Assembly: GCA_036734085.1 (NCBI GenBank)
Contig: DAIMZF010000002.1
Span: forward strand, 38,510 to 102,509
Reading direction: 5' to 3'
Source: J038 sp036734085
GTDB taxonomy: Bacteria > Chloroflexota > Anaerolineae > Aggregatilineales > Phototrophicaceae
Length of the DNA stretch: 64,000 nt
How positions within the stretch are numbered: the first letter of the stretch is position 1; every line of letters starts with the position of its first letter. Shown one piece after another: positions 25,442 to 34,124 of this stretch. The notes under the pieces are model-generated. The model did no database searches, was not told the origin of the DNA, and saw nothing but the letters and a program-made list of their open reading frames with translations. Made by a program: the position numbers and the translations under genes.

Positions 25442-25470
25442 ATTATAACGGGGTGGTATAGTCAAGTCAA
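25442..25470 (-). promoter_or_regulatory. Sigma-70-type promoter for the PATAN-GTPase-hydrolase operon
   Basis: On the minus strand, TTGACT (25465-25470) and TATAAT (25442-25447) are separated by exactly 17 bases. The predicted start lies about 35 bases before the ATG at 25400. Confidence 0.75.
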
Positions 25471-25524
25471 CTGAACCGCGCTAATATGCTATCATGAATT
25501 GCTGTAGTTAATGGTTTTAGACCT

Positions 25525-26685
25525 ATGACAATCCGTATTGTAGCACTCTTCCTGACCGTTTTAACCGCCTGTACCTTTGGCAGTCAATCAGCCTCTCAAC
25601 AGCATAACCCAGACTTGGGGATTTCAAACCTTGAGATACCGCCCGATTTTGCACAATTCCCGCCGGATGTTAACCCCTTAACCGGGTTACAGGTGGCGGA
25701 TGTCCAGGTTTTGGAACGTCGCCCGATGATTGTGAAAGTATCAAACGCGCCTGCGCTGGTGCGCCCACAGGCGGGCTTATCCCAGGCGGACATTGTGTTT
25801 GAGCATTATGTAGAAGGTGGCCTAACGCGCATCTCTGCTGTGTTTTATAGCCAATCACCGGAACGTGTCGGCTCTATCCGCAGTGCGCGTTTAATTGACC
25901 ATGAACTTGTCCCCATGTTTGATGGCATGTTGGCGTTCTCCGGTGGGTCACTCGGTGTGGAAAAATACATCTTCGGTAGTGAATATGTGAATAACTTCTA
26001 TGCGGGCATCGACGGCATCGAAGACGTGTTTCCCGGTGCGCCTCAGCCACCCTCAGAATATGCTGACCGTGCTTATAAGGGGGTATTGTACGGCAATCCG
26101 TATTTCTGGCGCGAGGAAGAAATTCTTGTTCCGCATAATATGTTTGTGAATCCGGCGGCCTTGTGGGAGCTATCCGCCCGACAGGGGCACAACGTCCGCC
26201 CGCGTTTGGTTGGCTTAGCTTTTGCGGATGAAGCACCGCCCGATGAGACACGCCCGGCGGAGCGCATCGATGTGCGCTATCGGGCAACGCGCGTTGTCTG
26301 GACTTACGATGCGGCGCAGGGTGTTTATGCGCGTCAAGCGGATGGCATGCCACATGGCGACTCCAACGGAGAGGCGGTGATTACCGCCGCTAACGTAATT
26401 ATTCTTCACGCGGAACATAGCGATACGCTGGTGGTGGAAAGCATGAACAACGGTCAACCTGTGTGGAGTACACAGATTGCCGTGTGGGGGAGCAATGACG
26501 CGGTTTTGTTCCGCGATGGACGGCGTTATGATGGCGTTTGGGTGCGTACAGAGCGCGAAAATATTTTTGCGTTTTATACGGCCTCTGGTGAAGTGTTACC
26601 CTTAAAACCCGGTAATACGTGGGTTCAGGTTATGCCAGATGAAGCTCAGTTAGTGCCAGAAGTTGAATGGGTGCGCGATGATTAG
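25525..26685 (+). CDS. DUF3048 lipoprotein (YerB-like)
   Basis: 386 residues. The N-terminal signal peptide ends in lipobox LTAC with Cys16, so it is a lipid-anchored surface protein. The DUF3048 core follows: NPLTGLQVAD (50-59), RRPMIVKVSNAPALVRPQAG (65-84), GLSQADIVFEHYVEGGLTR, then RVGSIRSARLIDHEL. The C-terminal domain (about 240-380) contains VVWTYDAAQGVY and PLKPGNTWVQVMP, as in YerB. Function in any organism is poorly defined; a cell-envelope role is likely. It is divergent from the PATAN operon and ends in a perfect hairpin overlapping its stop codon. Confidence 0.88.
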   Translation: MTIRIVALFLTVLTACTFGSQSASQQHNPDLGISNLEIPPDFAQFPPDVNPLTGLQVADVQVLERRPMIVKVSNAPALVRPQAGLSQADIVFEHYVEGGLTRISAVFYSQSPERVGSIRSARLIDHELVPMFDGMLAFSGGSLGVEKYIFGSEYVNNFYAGIDGIEDVFPGAPQPPSEYADRAYKGVLYGNPYFWREEEILVPHNMFVNPAALWELSARQGHNVRPRLVGLAFADEAPPDETRPAERIDVRYRATRVVWTYDAAQGVYARQADGMPHGDSNGEAVITAANVIILHAEHSDTLVVESMNNGQPVWSTQIAVWGSNDAVLFRDGRRYDGVWVRTERENIFAFYTASGEVLPLKPGNTWVQVMPDEAQLVPEVEWVRDD

Positions 26686-26712
26686 GCCGTGCATCTATCC
26701 GCACGGCCTAAT
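26681..26712. terminator. Perfect 12-bp hairpin between convergent genes
   Basis: The arms 26681-26692 and 26701-26712 are fully complementary with an 8-base loop. The left arm contains the TAG stop of the DUF3048 gene (26683-26685). No long T-run is present on either strand. It serves the convergent ends of that gene and the SGNH hydrolase gene. Confidence 0.6.
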
Positions 26713-26735
26713 TCTCTATCGACAGCCTAACGTTT

Positions 26736-27869
26736 TTACTGCAACACCCGTTGACGTAACGCATCCAGCACTTGCAAGGCCGTTAAATTACGCATGACAT
26801 AGCCATAGCGCAGGTATTCATCCGTGAAGTTGGCGGCATCCCCAAAGCCGAAGGGCGGCGCGGATGGATGCAGGCCGTCACTACTCAGGCCGCCATCCGG
26901 CAAGCCTTGCATAACGGTGTAATAATCCCACAGGGATGCGCCATGCTCGTTTGCAGTATTGATAATGATTTGATTGTAAACTTCAACCTGCGCTTCGTAG
27001 TCGCGCCGGGGCGGGATAGTGCTTAACACCGGGATAACCCCGTTTTCAATGCTGATTTGCACAATAACGCGCAGATTATTGGCGAATTCCTCCGCCGGGA
27101 CACGCGCAACATCGTTACTGCCTAGCATGATGAGCGCGACTGCCGGACGTGTCGTGCGGTATTCGCAAACGAGAGGAATTTCACCGGATTGGCAAACCTG
27201 CGGATTAGCGAACTGCGGGTTCAGCACGGTGGCGGTTGTCCAACCATTGCCTGCCGCTAATGATGTGTTATTAAAGCTGTTGTTATCCCGTGCTTGCTCC
27301 CTCATGAAGAAATCAATGGTGGTCTGTAGGGATGTGTAGCCGCCTAAGGTGTATGCTCGATACCCGATGGGGTAGTACATCACTTCGGCAACGGTGATGC
27401 TATCTCCCACTTTAGAGAAAACATTACGCCGATTGCCTATACGTTGTCCCGCCGCGAACACCGTCCGCGCATTGTTATTTAGTGTGAATAAACTGGTCGG
27501 TGTGGCGCTGTTAGGTGCTGAATCGCTTACCGCGACGGCATCCGGTGTGAGGATGGGCAGGCTGTCTAACTCCACGCGGAGCAGTTCCACATAGCCACTT
27601 GCAACCCATCCTTGTTGTGCTTGTAAAGTCTGTACGGCGTACCATGCGTTATTGGACGTGCGCCCGGTAACAATGAGGGGTGTACCGCCCGGTAATTCCC
27701 CGATGATAGCCCCTGCTCGTGATGGCGCTTGCCGTAAATTCAGCACCCCCCACATATCAATGACCTGCGCGTTTGGCTCTTGGGCGTGGGCGGGCATGAT
27801 AAACACAATACACAACAACATTGACAGCAAAAATAGTTTCATTGTTTTGCTTTTGTTACCCTTCATCAT
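26736..27869 (-). CDS. Secreted SH3-domain SGNH/GDSL hydrolase
   Basis: 377 residues. A signal peptide (about 10-30, ending AHAQ) is followed by a bacterial SH3 domain (35-97: NLRQAPSRAGAIIGELPGG and GWVASGYVEL) that probably binds the cell wall. An SGNH esterase domain follows. Block I is GDSIT (Ser157), block III LGSND (Asn252) and block V DGLH (Asp331, His334), so the catalytic residues are complete. Likely an extracellular carbohydrate esterase or lipase-like enzyme. The start overlaps the RNase Z gene by 14 bases; AGAGG lies 7 bases before the first ATG, and the second ATG at 27866 is equally possible. Confidence 0.85.
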   Translation of the reverse strand: MMKGNKSKTMKLFLLSMLLCIVFIMPAHAQEPNAQVIDMWGVLNLRQAPSRAGAIIGELPGGTPLIVTGRTSNNAWYAVQTLQAQQGWVASGYVELLRVELDSLPILTPDAVAVSDSAPNSATPTSLFTLNNNARTVFAAGQRIGNRRNVFSKVGDSITVAEVMYYPIGYRAYTLGGYTSLQTTIDFFMREQARDNNSFNNTSLAAGNGWTTATVLNPQFANPQVCQSGEIPLVCEYRTTRPAVALIMLGSNDVARVPAEEFANNLRVIVQISIENGVIPVLSTIPPRRDYEAQVEVYNQIIINTANEHGASLWDYYTVMQGLPDGGLSSDGLHPSAPPFGFGDAANFTDEYLRYGYVMRNLTALQVLDALRQRVLQ

Positions 27870-28827
27870 GGGGTTCCTCTCGGATTGTCTCTATCTTACG
27901 GGCGTGTTCGCCACGCCGCATCCTGAAATGGTCAAAATCGCGGGCGACATAACTATCCGGGAAGATGCTCCGTGCTTCGCGGATAATGTCATGCTCACGG
28001 TAACGGCGCGAAACATGGTTCAAAATCAGTGTTTTGACGTTAGCGGCAATGGCCAGTTCCGCCGCTTGGCGGGCGGTGATGTGCCCAAAAGCATTGGCTT
28101 CCTCCACTTCGCTGTCTAAAAATGTCGCTTCGATGACCAGCACATCTGCATCCTGAGCATGGGGGAGCAGGTTGTCCGTGCGTGCGGTATCCCCGACATA
28201 CACCAGCTTACACCCCTGAACCTCCTCACCAAGCACCATATCCGGCGTGATGCGCCTGCCATCCTCCAGTGTGACGGCTTCTCCGCGTACTAACTGCCCG
28301 CGTTCCGGGCCAGCAGGCAGGCCAATTGCCTGCGCTTTTTCTACCAGAAAAGGACGATGATGATGCTCCTGGAAGATGTAGCCAAAGCATCCGCCGCCGC
28401 GATGATGTACCGGGAAGGCATCCAGCGTGAATTGCTTGGTATTGACGAAGCGACCCGGCTTGAGGTCTATCAGGTGGATGGGGATAGGCACACGCTCATT
28501 GCGCAATACCACGCCGAAGATAAGCGCCTCCACACGGTCTAGTGCGGGCTTACCGCCCCATATCTCAATCTGCTCAATGCCGCCCTCCCACCGGATGAAG
28601 GTAGACAGCAAGCCCCCTAAGCCCAAAATATGATCCAGGTGAGCGTGCGTCAGCAGGATTTTGTTCAGCTTCTTAAAGCCGATTCCACTTTTAAGTAATT
28701 GTCGTTGTGTGCCTTCACCACAATCCAGCAGAAAGCGGTGTTCACCTGCCAGGATGACGTTGGCAGTTAAGCCGCGATGGATGGATGGCGCGGCGGCGGA
28801 TGTCCCTAAAAACAAGATTTCAAACAT
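27856..28827 (-). CDS. rnz: Ribonuclease Z
   Basis: Zinc endonuclease that cuts the 3' trailer of tRNA precursors. The metallo-beta-lactamase motif is THAHLDH (His61, His63, Asp65, His66), with the following GLGGLLSTF typical of RNase Z. Later ligands lie in VYVGDTART, ATFLDSEVEEA and GHITARQAAELA. NHVSRRYRE supplies the last histidine region (usually THxSxRY). Its 323 residues fit the short ElaC form. Two bases separate it from the glycosyltransferase gene upstream, and it overlaps the SGNH gene downstream. Confidence 0.93.
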   Translation of the reverse strand: MFEILFLGTSAAAPSIHRGLTANVILAGEHRFLLDCGEGTQRQLLKSGIGFKKLNKILLTHAHLDHILGLGGLLSTFIRWEGGIEQIEIWGGKPALDRVEALIFGVVLRNERVPIPIHLIDLKPGRFVNTKQFTLDAFPVHHRGGGCFGYIFQEHHHRPFLVEKAQAIGLPAGPERGQLVRGEAVTLEDGRRITPDMVLGEEVQGCKLVYVGDTARTDNLLPHAQDADVLVIEATFLDSEVEEANAFGHITARQAAELAIAANVKTLILNHVSRRYREHDIIREARSIFPDSYVARDFDHFRMRRGEHARKIETIREEPHDEG

Positions 28828-28829
28828 GG

Positions 28830-30953
28830 CTATTGCGCTTCTGTCTGTACGGTGATGTTATCCAAAAAGAGTCGCGTCCCGCGTGGTTGGCCTTCTGCCA
28901 GCACATCCAGACGAATTTCGCTTGTATCCTGATACGCCCCGATAGACACATAATACACGCCATCCGGCAATGAGGGCGGCAACTGTACGCCTGTAGCCTG
29001 TACGACAATATCTCTATCCCGCAAAAAGCGCGGATTTACATAGGTAATATCCGTGTTGGCGGCGGGGCTGGTGCTGGGGTCATACAGAATATGCGTGAAT
29101 AACCGTAAATCCGGAGGTACACGTCCTTGTATACGCCAATAGGACACAACAGCAAATTGCTGGTTGGGTTGATAAGTCTCTGATTCTGATGTGGTGTAAC
29201 CGAGCAACGTCAGATTCCCACCAAAGCTAATGGGTGTATTCATACGCTCCGTTAAGCTCCCGCCGACTTCCGGCGCATAGCTGATGGTCTCGCCTGTGGT
29301 TAGCTGGCCGCCCCAATCCGCCAGGGCTTGCTCTACGTTCATCATCAAGACACTATCGGGCGGCAAATCCATCCGTTGCAGGGGAACGCCCATCGTTAGC
29401 CAGCGCAGAATAGCCGGGTGTACTTGCGCTAACATATTTGGGTTTGGGATGATAACTTGTTGCTGTGCGCCGCCATTGGTTAGCACTAGCCCGTTACGGC
29501 AATCTGCATAACGCAGGTTCTCCCGCGCATTGGTGTTGAGCAACAGCGCGATGAACTGCGCTTCCGTCAGGCGACGGCTACCGGGAGATTGGTCTGCACG
29601 CCAACCACAAATCACCGTTGGGGTGTCATGGGCGGTGCGGTCAATATAGGCGGCTAGCTGGCTAAGTGGGCTGTTGTGCGCGGTCTGTACGTCCGGGTGT
29701 GCCCGCCATTGACTGAGTTCGTTTGTCGTCCACGAGACATTGAACACCAACAAAGTGAGCAGTGCAAACTCTCCTGCGCGTTTGCCGAACTTAGGCAGAT
29801 TATCATACAACGCAGTCGTGCCAACGCCGAAGAAAAGCGCCAGCAATGGGAGCATTGCCGCGTAATTATCAAAGTTGGGCGCGTTGGCGGAAAATAAAAA
29901 TGTCGGGCTGATGACCAACGCGGCCACCAGTAATAGCGTATAACGTGTCTCCCGTGCTTTTGAAATTGCCCAACCTACACCGCCCAATAGTAATAATGCG
30001 CTGAATGGGTCGAACAATGGGCGCTGGGGGAGGTTGCGGGTGGGGTTTTCATCACCTGTGAAGATAAGACCGCTTAAACTGTTCAGTGTATCCTGCGGAG
30101 TATAGTTGGTGGTATTTTCGCCTGCAAATCTCTGGAAGCCACTTGTGGCCGGGCTACGAAGTGTGGAAATAATGTATGGCACACTAAACACCACGACGAT
30201 AAACGCCATCAGTGTGAGATAGCTATTACGCCGACGTGAAACCTGTAAGGGTGCGCCGCGCCGCACGCGGAGCATATATCCGATGAATCCCAGGCTAAAA
30301 ATCAGTACCAGTAAGCCCGCCGGATGAATATAAATACCAATGCCTAAGCAGATGCCCAGCGCGGTGGCTGCTCCGGTCATGTTACCGCGCCGCCACCGCC
30401 GCCGATACACGGGTAAAATCTGCGTGAGTAGCACAAGCGCGGTTGCGACCAGTAGCGGTAAAGCAACATTTGGCGTAATTTGTCGAGATAGTAGCACAGG
30501 CCAGAAGCTAACCGCTATCAATCCGGCGGCACACACCGCGCCGAAGTAGCCGAGTAACCGTCTTCCGGCGGCATAAGTCATGGCAACGGTGAGCAACCCC
30601 AACCACACAGAAACCATCCGGTAAGTGAGCGACCCCGTGCCGATAACGCCTGTGGTGATAGCTTGTACGCTATGGTATAGCCCTTCACGCCCGATAACCA
30701 CATCTTGGCCGCCGATGTCATAAAATATCTCGATATTCCCGGCGCGGATGGTCTCGATAAGGCGAATGTTAATCATCTCATCCGTATGGAAGCCACTGGG
30801 CAGGGTGCTTAAATCCCATACACGCAGGCTCGCCGCGATGATGAGCAGTGTGATTGCGATGAGAAAACTAACGCGATTTGATAAAATGGTGAAATACCTT
30901 TCATCTGCCTTAAAAGACCCCCACAGGATAACGTAGCGCGGGCAGGGCGTCAA
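28830..30953 (-). CDS. ArnT/PMT-type membrane glycosyltransferase
   Basis: 707 residues, polytopic, about 10-12 membrane helices between residues 28 and 400. The first luminal loop has GFHTDEMINIRL, the acidic motif typical of lipid-linked sugar transferases of the GT39/GT83 type. A C-terminal extracytoplasmic beta domain (about 545-700) carries ITLLGYTTSESETYQP-like and PPDLRLFTHILYDP segments. It probably transfers a sugar from a polyprenyl phosphate donor to an envelope acceptor. The start is the weakest point: TTG at 30953 is the first available, no ATG precedes the first helix, and a purine-rich GGGGG lies inside the frame. It belongs to the minus-strand run with the CopD-like gene (10-base gap). 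Confidence 0.8.
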   Translation of the reverse strand: MTPCPRYVILWGSFKADERYFTILSNRVSFLIAITLLIIAASLRVWDLSTLPSGFHTDEMINIRLIETIRAGNIEIFYDIGGQDVVIGREGLYHSVQAITTGVIGTGSLTYRMVSVWLGLLTVAMTYAAGRRLLGYFGAVCAAGLIAVSFWPVLLSRQITPNVALPLLVATALVLLTQILPVYRRRWRRGNMTGAATALGICLGIGIYIHPAGLLVLIFSLGFIGYMLRVRRGAPLQVSRRRNSYLTLMAFIVVVFSVPYIISTLRSPATSGFQRFAGENTTNYTPQDTLNSLSGLIFTGDENPTRNLPQRPLFDPFSALLLLGGVGWAISKARETRYTLLLVAALVISPTFLFSANAPNFDNYAAMLPLLALFFGVGTTALYDNLPKFGKRAGEFALLTLLVFNVSWTTNELSQWRAHPDVQTAHNSPLSQLAAYIDRTAHDTPTVICGWRADQSPGSRRLTEAQFIALLLNTNARENLRYADCRNGLVLTNGGAQQQVIIPNPNMLAQVHPAILRWLTMGVPLQRMDLPPDSVLMMNVEQALADWGGQLTTGETISYAPEVGGSLTERMNTPISFGGNLTLLGYTTSESETYQPNQQFAVVSYWRIQGRVPPDLRLFTHILYDPSTSPAANTDITYVNPRFLRDRDIVVQATGVQLPPSLPDGVYYVSIGAYQDTSEIRLDVLAEGQPRGTRLFLDNITVQTEAQ

Positions 30954-30962
30954 TGCGAGTTG

Positions 30963-31472
30963 TTACAGCGACCCCGCCCACGCGCTAAAGCCCAATACCA
31001 GCACGCCGAGCGCGGTGTTTAACCACGTCAGGCGGATCTCGCGGCGGCGCAGGCGTTGCCATGTGGCCTTATCCTCTTTGTCGCGCTCTAACAGAAGGCT
31101 GGTACGTTCCAGAGCAGGGGCGATACCATATTGCAGAATCGCGCCACAGAGCACCATCCCAATGATGGCGATATGCTTTACGAAGATAACCACACTCCAC
31201 TGATTGCTGAAATCCAGAAAACCCTGATAGTTCTCATTAAGTGACATTTGAACCAAACCGGTAAAGACCAGTACGACAAGGCTTAAGTTGGCATACGGCG
31301 CGAAGCGCCGACGCAGGCGTGTAAGCAACGTATAAAGCGCGGGCGATTCCTGCAAAGTGCGTTTGGCTTCCGGCCAGATTAAAATGGTTGTGATGATGAG
31401 GCCGCCCACCCATACCGCCGTCGCCAGCAGATGAAAGAACAGGCTAATCGCAAGGATTGTACTCTGGGGCAT
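30963..31472 (-). CDS. CopD-like four-helix membrane protein
   Basis: 169 residues from ATG 31472, preceded by ATAGGGA; the open frame to 31631 lies inside the preceding gene and is not membrane-like. Four hydrophobic helices with HLLATAVWVGGLI near the N-terminus (His in the first helix) and a second His in FVKHIAIIGMV match the CopD/DUF2269-type family, proposed to bind copper or heme. A charged loop (LLERDKEDKATWQRLRRREIR) precedes the last helix. The gene overlaps the end of the glycoside hydrolase gene upstream by 29 bases. Actual role is unknown. Confidence 0.75.
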   Translation of the reverse strand: MPQSTILAISLFFHLLATAVWVGGLIITTILIWPEAKRTLQESPALYTLLTRLRRRFAPYANLSLVVLVFTGLVQMSLNENYQGFLDFSNQWSVVIFVKHIAIIGMVLCGAILQYGIAPALERTSLLLERDKEDKATWQRLRRREIRLTWLNTALGVLVLGFSAWAGSL

Positions 31473-32673
31473 AAGCGGATTCCCTATCATCACGGGCGGG
31501 TAGCACTGCATCCCCGCAGAATTTGGGCATTTGCGCCAAACCTGCAAAGACTGGACGGATGCGGCCCGTCTGCGGGTCATTGAGCGACCACCAAAATTCC
31601 TCGTTTTCTGGCGTCCACACCGGGTTAGCAAGGAAGATAGCCGACATCAACCCGACCCAAGGCCGCCAATTCTGCGCCGCATATTCATACGCCGCGACCA
31701 GATACTCCCGTTGTGTCTGCTCATCAACGGCGTGCCATTGATAGTCCGGGTTTTGCTGGTCGGTGGTATATCCAACCTCTAAAATCGCCATCTGACGGGC
31801 GGCATCCCCGTTACGAATCATGATTTTACGCAGGTCTTCCACCCGGCGGAAGGTCGCCCAGCGCCCGCGTCCATCGCGCTCGGCGTCATCCGGCCCATAG
31901 GAAGGGGGTACACCCCAACCAGGTGCATTAACACCCACAACATCCACGTAAGCCTGAAAACCATGATCATACATCGTCTGCAAGTATATATCGTCCCGGT
32001 GCGCGTTATCATCGTGTGTGCCAGTGGGGGAAAGCCCGGCAGAAATAATAATGGCTTGCGGGTCTGCTGTGCGGATGGCTTCGCTACAACCCTGTAGCAA
32101 ATCTACATAAGCCGCCGCATCCGGCGGTGCGCCGCCCCATTCCCGCGTGAGGTTCGGCTCATTCCAGACCTGATACGCCATAATGCGTCCGCGATACCGC
32201 TCTGCCAGGATGCCGCAATAGTTCGCAAAATCTGCATAATCATCCGGCGGTGCATCGACAAAATCACCCGTAACCGTGCCAGACCTTGCCCATGCTGGGG
32301 CATTGGTCAGCCGGGCAACAAGTTCAACATTCCGCGCTTCTGCCAGGCTGACAATCTCATCTGCTAGGCTGAAATCCCACACACCACGCGCTGTTTCTAA
32401 GTCTTCCCACGCAAAGGTCTGCTTGGCATGGGTGAACCCTAACAGGCGCACCCAATCCAGATGCAACCCGGCGGTGATGGCTGTATCCCACCAGACAAAG
32501 GTCTGCACGCTATAGGTGAGGGGGGGGAAGGGCGGGTTGATGATGGCATGGGCGGCGAAGGGGTCTTCTTCACGGCTGGTAAGCGCGATATAAGCATAAC
32601 CACCCACAACGATTGTTAGAATCAGCAAGGCCAGAGCAAACGCCCTGACCTTGCCCCTAAAAAATTGTCTCAT
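31444..32673 (-). CDS. Membrane-anchored GH-A clan glycoside hydrolase, copy 1
   Basis: 409 residues: an N-terminal anchor (10-31), then a TIM-barrel of the GH-A clan (GH39/GH5-like). The acid/base Glu172 is in QVWNEPNL and the nucleophile Glu299 in AILEVGYTTD, both intact. RLTNAPAWARSG and IISAGLSPTGTHDD match the other three copies downstream in the sequence. It should cleave or transfer beta-linked sugars at the cell surface; the substrate is unknown. Two bases separate it from copy 2. It is the most diverged of the four, with its own Cys pattern (Cys153, Cys196, C-terminal Cys). Confidence 0.82.
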   Translation of the reverse strand: MRQFFRGKVRAFALALLILTIVVGGYAYIALTSREEDPFAAHAIINPPFPPLTYSVQTFVWWDTAITAGLHLDWVRLLGFTHAKQTFAWEDLETARGVWDFSLADEIVSLAEARNVELVARLTNAPAWARSGTVTGDFVDAPPDDYADFANYCGILAERYRGRIMAYQVWNEPNLTREWGGAPPDAAAYVDLLQGCSEAIRTADPQAIIISAGLSPTGTHDDNAHRDDIYLQTMYDHGFQAYVDVVGVNAPGWGVPPSYGPDDAERDGRGRWATFRRVEDLRKIMIRNGDAARQMAILEVGYTTDQQNPDYQWHAVDEQTQREYLVAAYEYAAQNWRPWVGLMSAIFLANPVWTPENEEFWWSLNDPQTGRIRPVFAGLAQMPKFCGDAVLPARDDRESAYAPEYNPCD

Positions 32674-32675
32674 AT

Positions 32676-34085
32676 TTAGTTTCCGGCGCGGTCTGCTACC
32701 CAGTCGCGCACAGCTTCATAGGCAGGACGTTTGCTGTAATCCGGGCTGATAAGCGAATAGGGCACATTGTCGCTCTCGGTACTCCATCCTGCTTGCGGCG
32801 CATAGTTTAAGTTCCAGATGACGGCAATCCATACATAGCCCCATTCTTCCATCAGGTCAAGGGCTTGGATGGTATAATCGCGCTGGTTGGCGAGTGTATT
32901 GTCCACCGCGAATTCAAAGTTCTCCGGGTAGCCGTCTAATTCTTCTACAGACGCCCAGCCAAACTCCGTAATACATAGCTTCATGTCTGGGCGGCCTGCA
33001 ACTGCGATTTTGTTGTAATAGGTTTCCAGCGTACTGCGGAAGCTCCAACTATGGTGAGGGTTATCAAACGGCCCACGAAAGAGCGCGGTGGGGTTGGGCG
33101 GAATTTCGTTCCAACGGTATAACGGTGAAACATTATAACCATTGTGATGCACGCCGAAGCAGTCGATGTAATTGAGGACACCGGCGGCAATCATCTGGTC
33201 TACATAGTCAAAGTCGTTCATGGCACGCAAGACGCCCGCGCCATCTACAAAGCCCCCAGTAGGGGAAGGCGCACCGCTAATAACGATGATGCCCGGGTCT
33301 ACGTTTTTGATAGCCTGCGAAGCGACACGGACTAAGTTCACGAAGTTAGCCGCGCTCACGCCTTGGTTGGACATCCATTCGCGGTCAATATTCGGCTCAT
33401 TCCAGACTTCAATCGCATGGATTTGCCCAGGATAACGTTGCAACATCAGCGTAAGGAAGTTCACAAAATCCTGATAGTTGGCAGGCGGGCCTTCGGATTC
33501 AAGGTCTACGCCCGGCTCACGCGCCCAATCTGGTGAGGCAACGACGGACAGTACGACGTTCATGCCGAACTCGTTAGCAATCGGCAAGGTCAGGTCGAGT
33601 GAACTCCAATCATACACACCCCGTTGTGGTTCAATCTCATCCCAGCGGGTTTGTTGTTTATACCAGTTCAGGTTCATATCTGCGACATCATTCATCCATG
33701 CACGTTGAATGCCCTCATCACCGCCGATGGTGCGCTGAACCTGGATGGCTACAATGAATTCATCGCTGGTGTTCACGGGGAGTGGTGTCGGTGCGGCGGC
33801 AGGGGGTTGGGCGGCGAAGTCCGATAGGGAAATGGTCGCTATCGGTGATGCCTGTGCCACTTCCGGCGCGCTGAAGACCTGTGCGGCGGCGTCCTGATTA
33901 TTATTGGGTGCTTCGCGTTCTGGTAACGTTACATCGGAGCTACTGGCGGCTAATGCCGGGTTACTCTCTGCATCATAGGTTAAATAGATGGCAAAGAAAA
34001 CCATCATGCCGATCAAAAATGTAACGAACGTCCATACAAATGCAAAGCTACGTATCTGGTTATTCATGGTTGATTTTGAGGCCAT
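32676..34085 (-). CDS. Membrane-anchored GH-A clan glycoside hydrolase, copy 2
   Basis: 469 residues. A membrane helix (14-36) is followed by a low-complexity Ala/Pro/Gln/Ser linker (40-105), then a GH-A barrel. Acid/base Glu230 is in IEVWNEPNIDREW and nucleophile Glu374 in LCITEFGWAS. VVASPDWAREPG and VISGAPSPTGG are shared with the neighbours. The protein is type II-anchored with the catalytic domain outside. The region 310-355 (GVHHNGYNVSPLYRWNEIPP) is longer than in copies 3 and 4. It starts 39 bases after copy 3. Confidence 0.83.
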   Translation of the reverse strand: MASKSTMNNQIRSFAFVWTFVTFLIGMMVFFAIYLTYDAESNPALAASSSDVTLPEREAPNNNQDAAAQVFSAPEVAQASPIATISLSDFAAQPPAAAPTPLPVNTSDEFIVAIQVQRTIGGDEGIQRAWMNDVADMNLNWYKQQTRWDEIEPQRGVYDWSSLDLTLPIANEFGMNVVLSVVASPDWAREPGVDLESEGPPANYQDFVNFLTLMLQRYPGQIHAIEVWNEPNIDREWMSNQGVSAANFVNLVRVASQAIKNVDPGIIVISGAPSPTGGFVDGAGVLRAMNDFDYVDQMIAAGVLNYIDCFGVHHNGYNVSPLYRWNEIPPNPTALFRGPFDNPHHSWSFRSTLETYYNKIAVAGRPDMKLCITEFGWASVEELDGYPENFEFAVDNTLANQRDYTIQALDLMEEWGYVWIAVIWNLNYAPQAGWSTESDNVPYSLISPDYSKRPAYEAVRDWVADRAGN

Positions 34086-34124
34086 AATCTCTTATATCAC
34101 TCCTTATTATTCGATGTTGACTAC

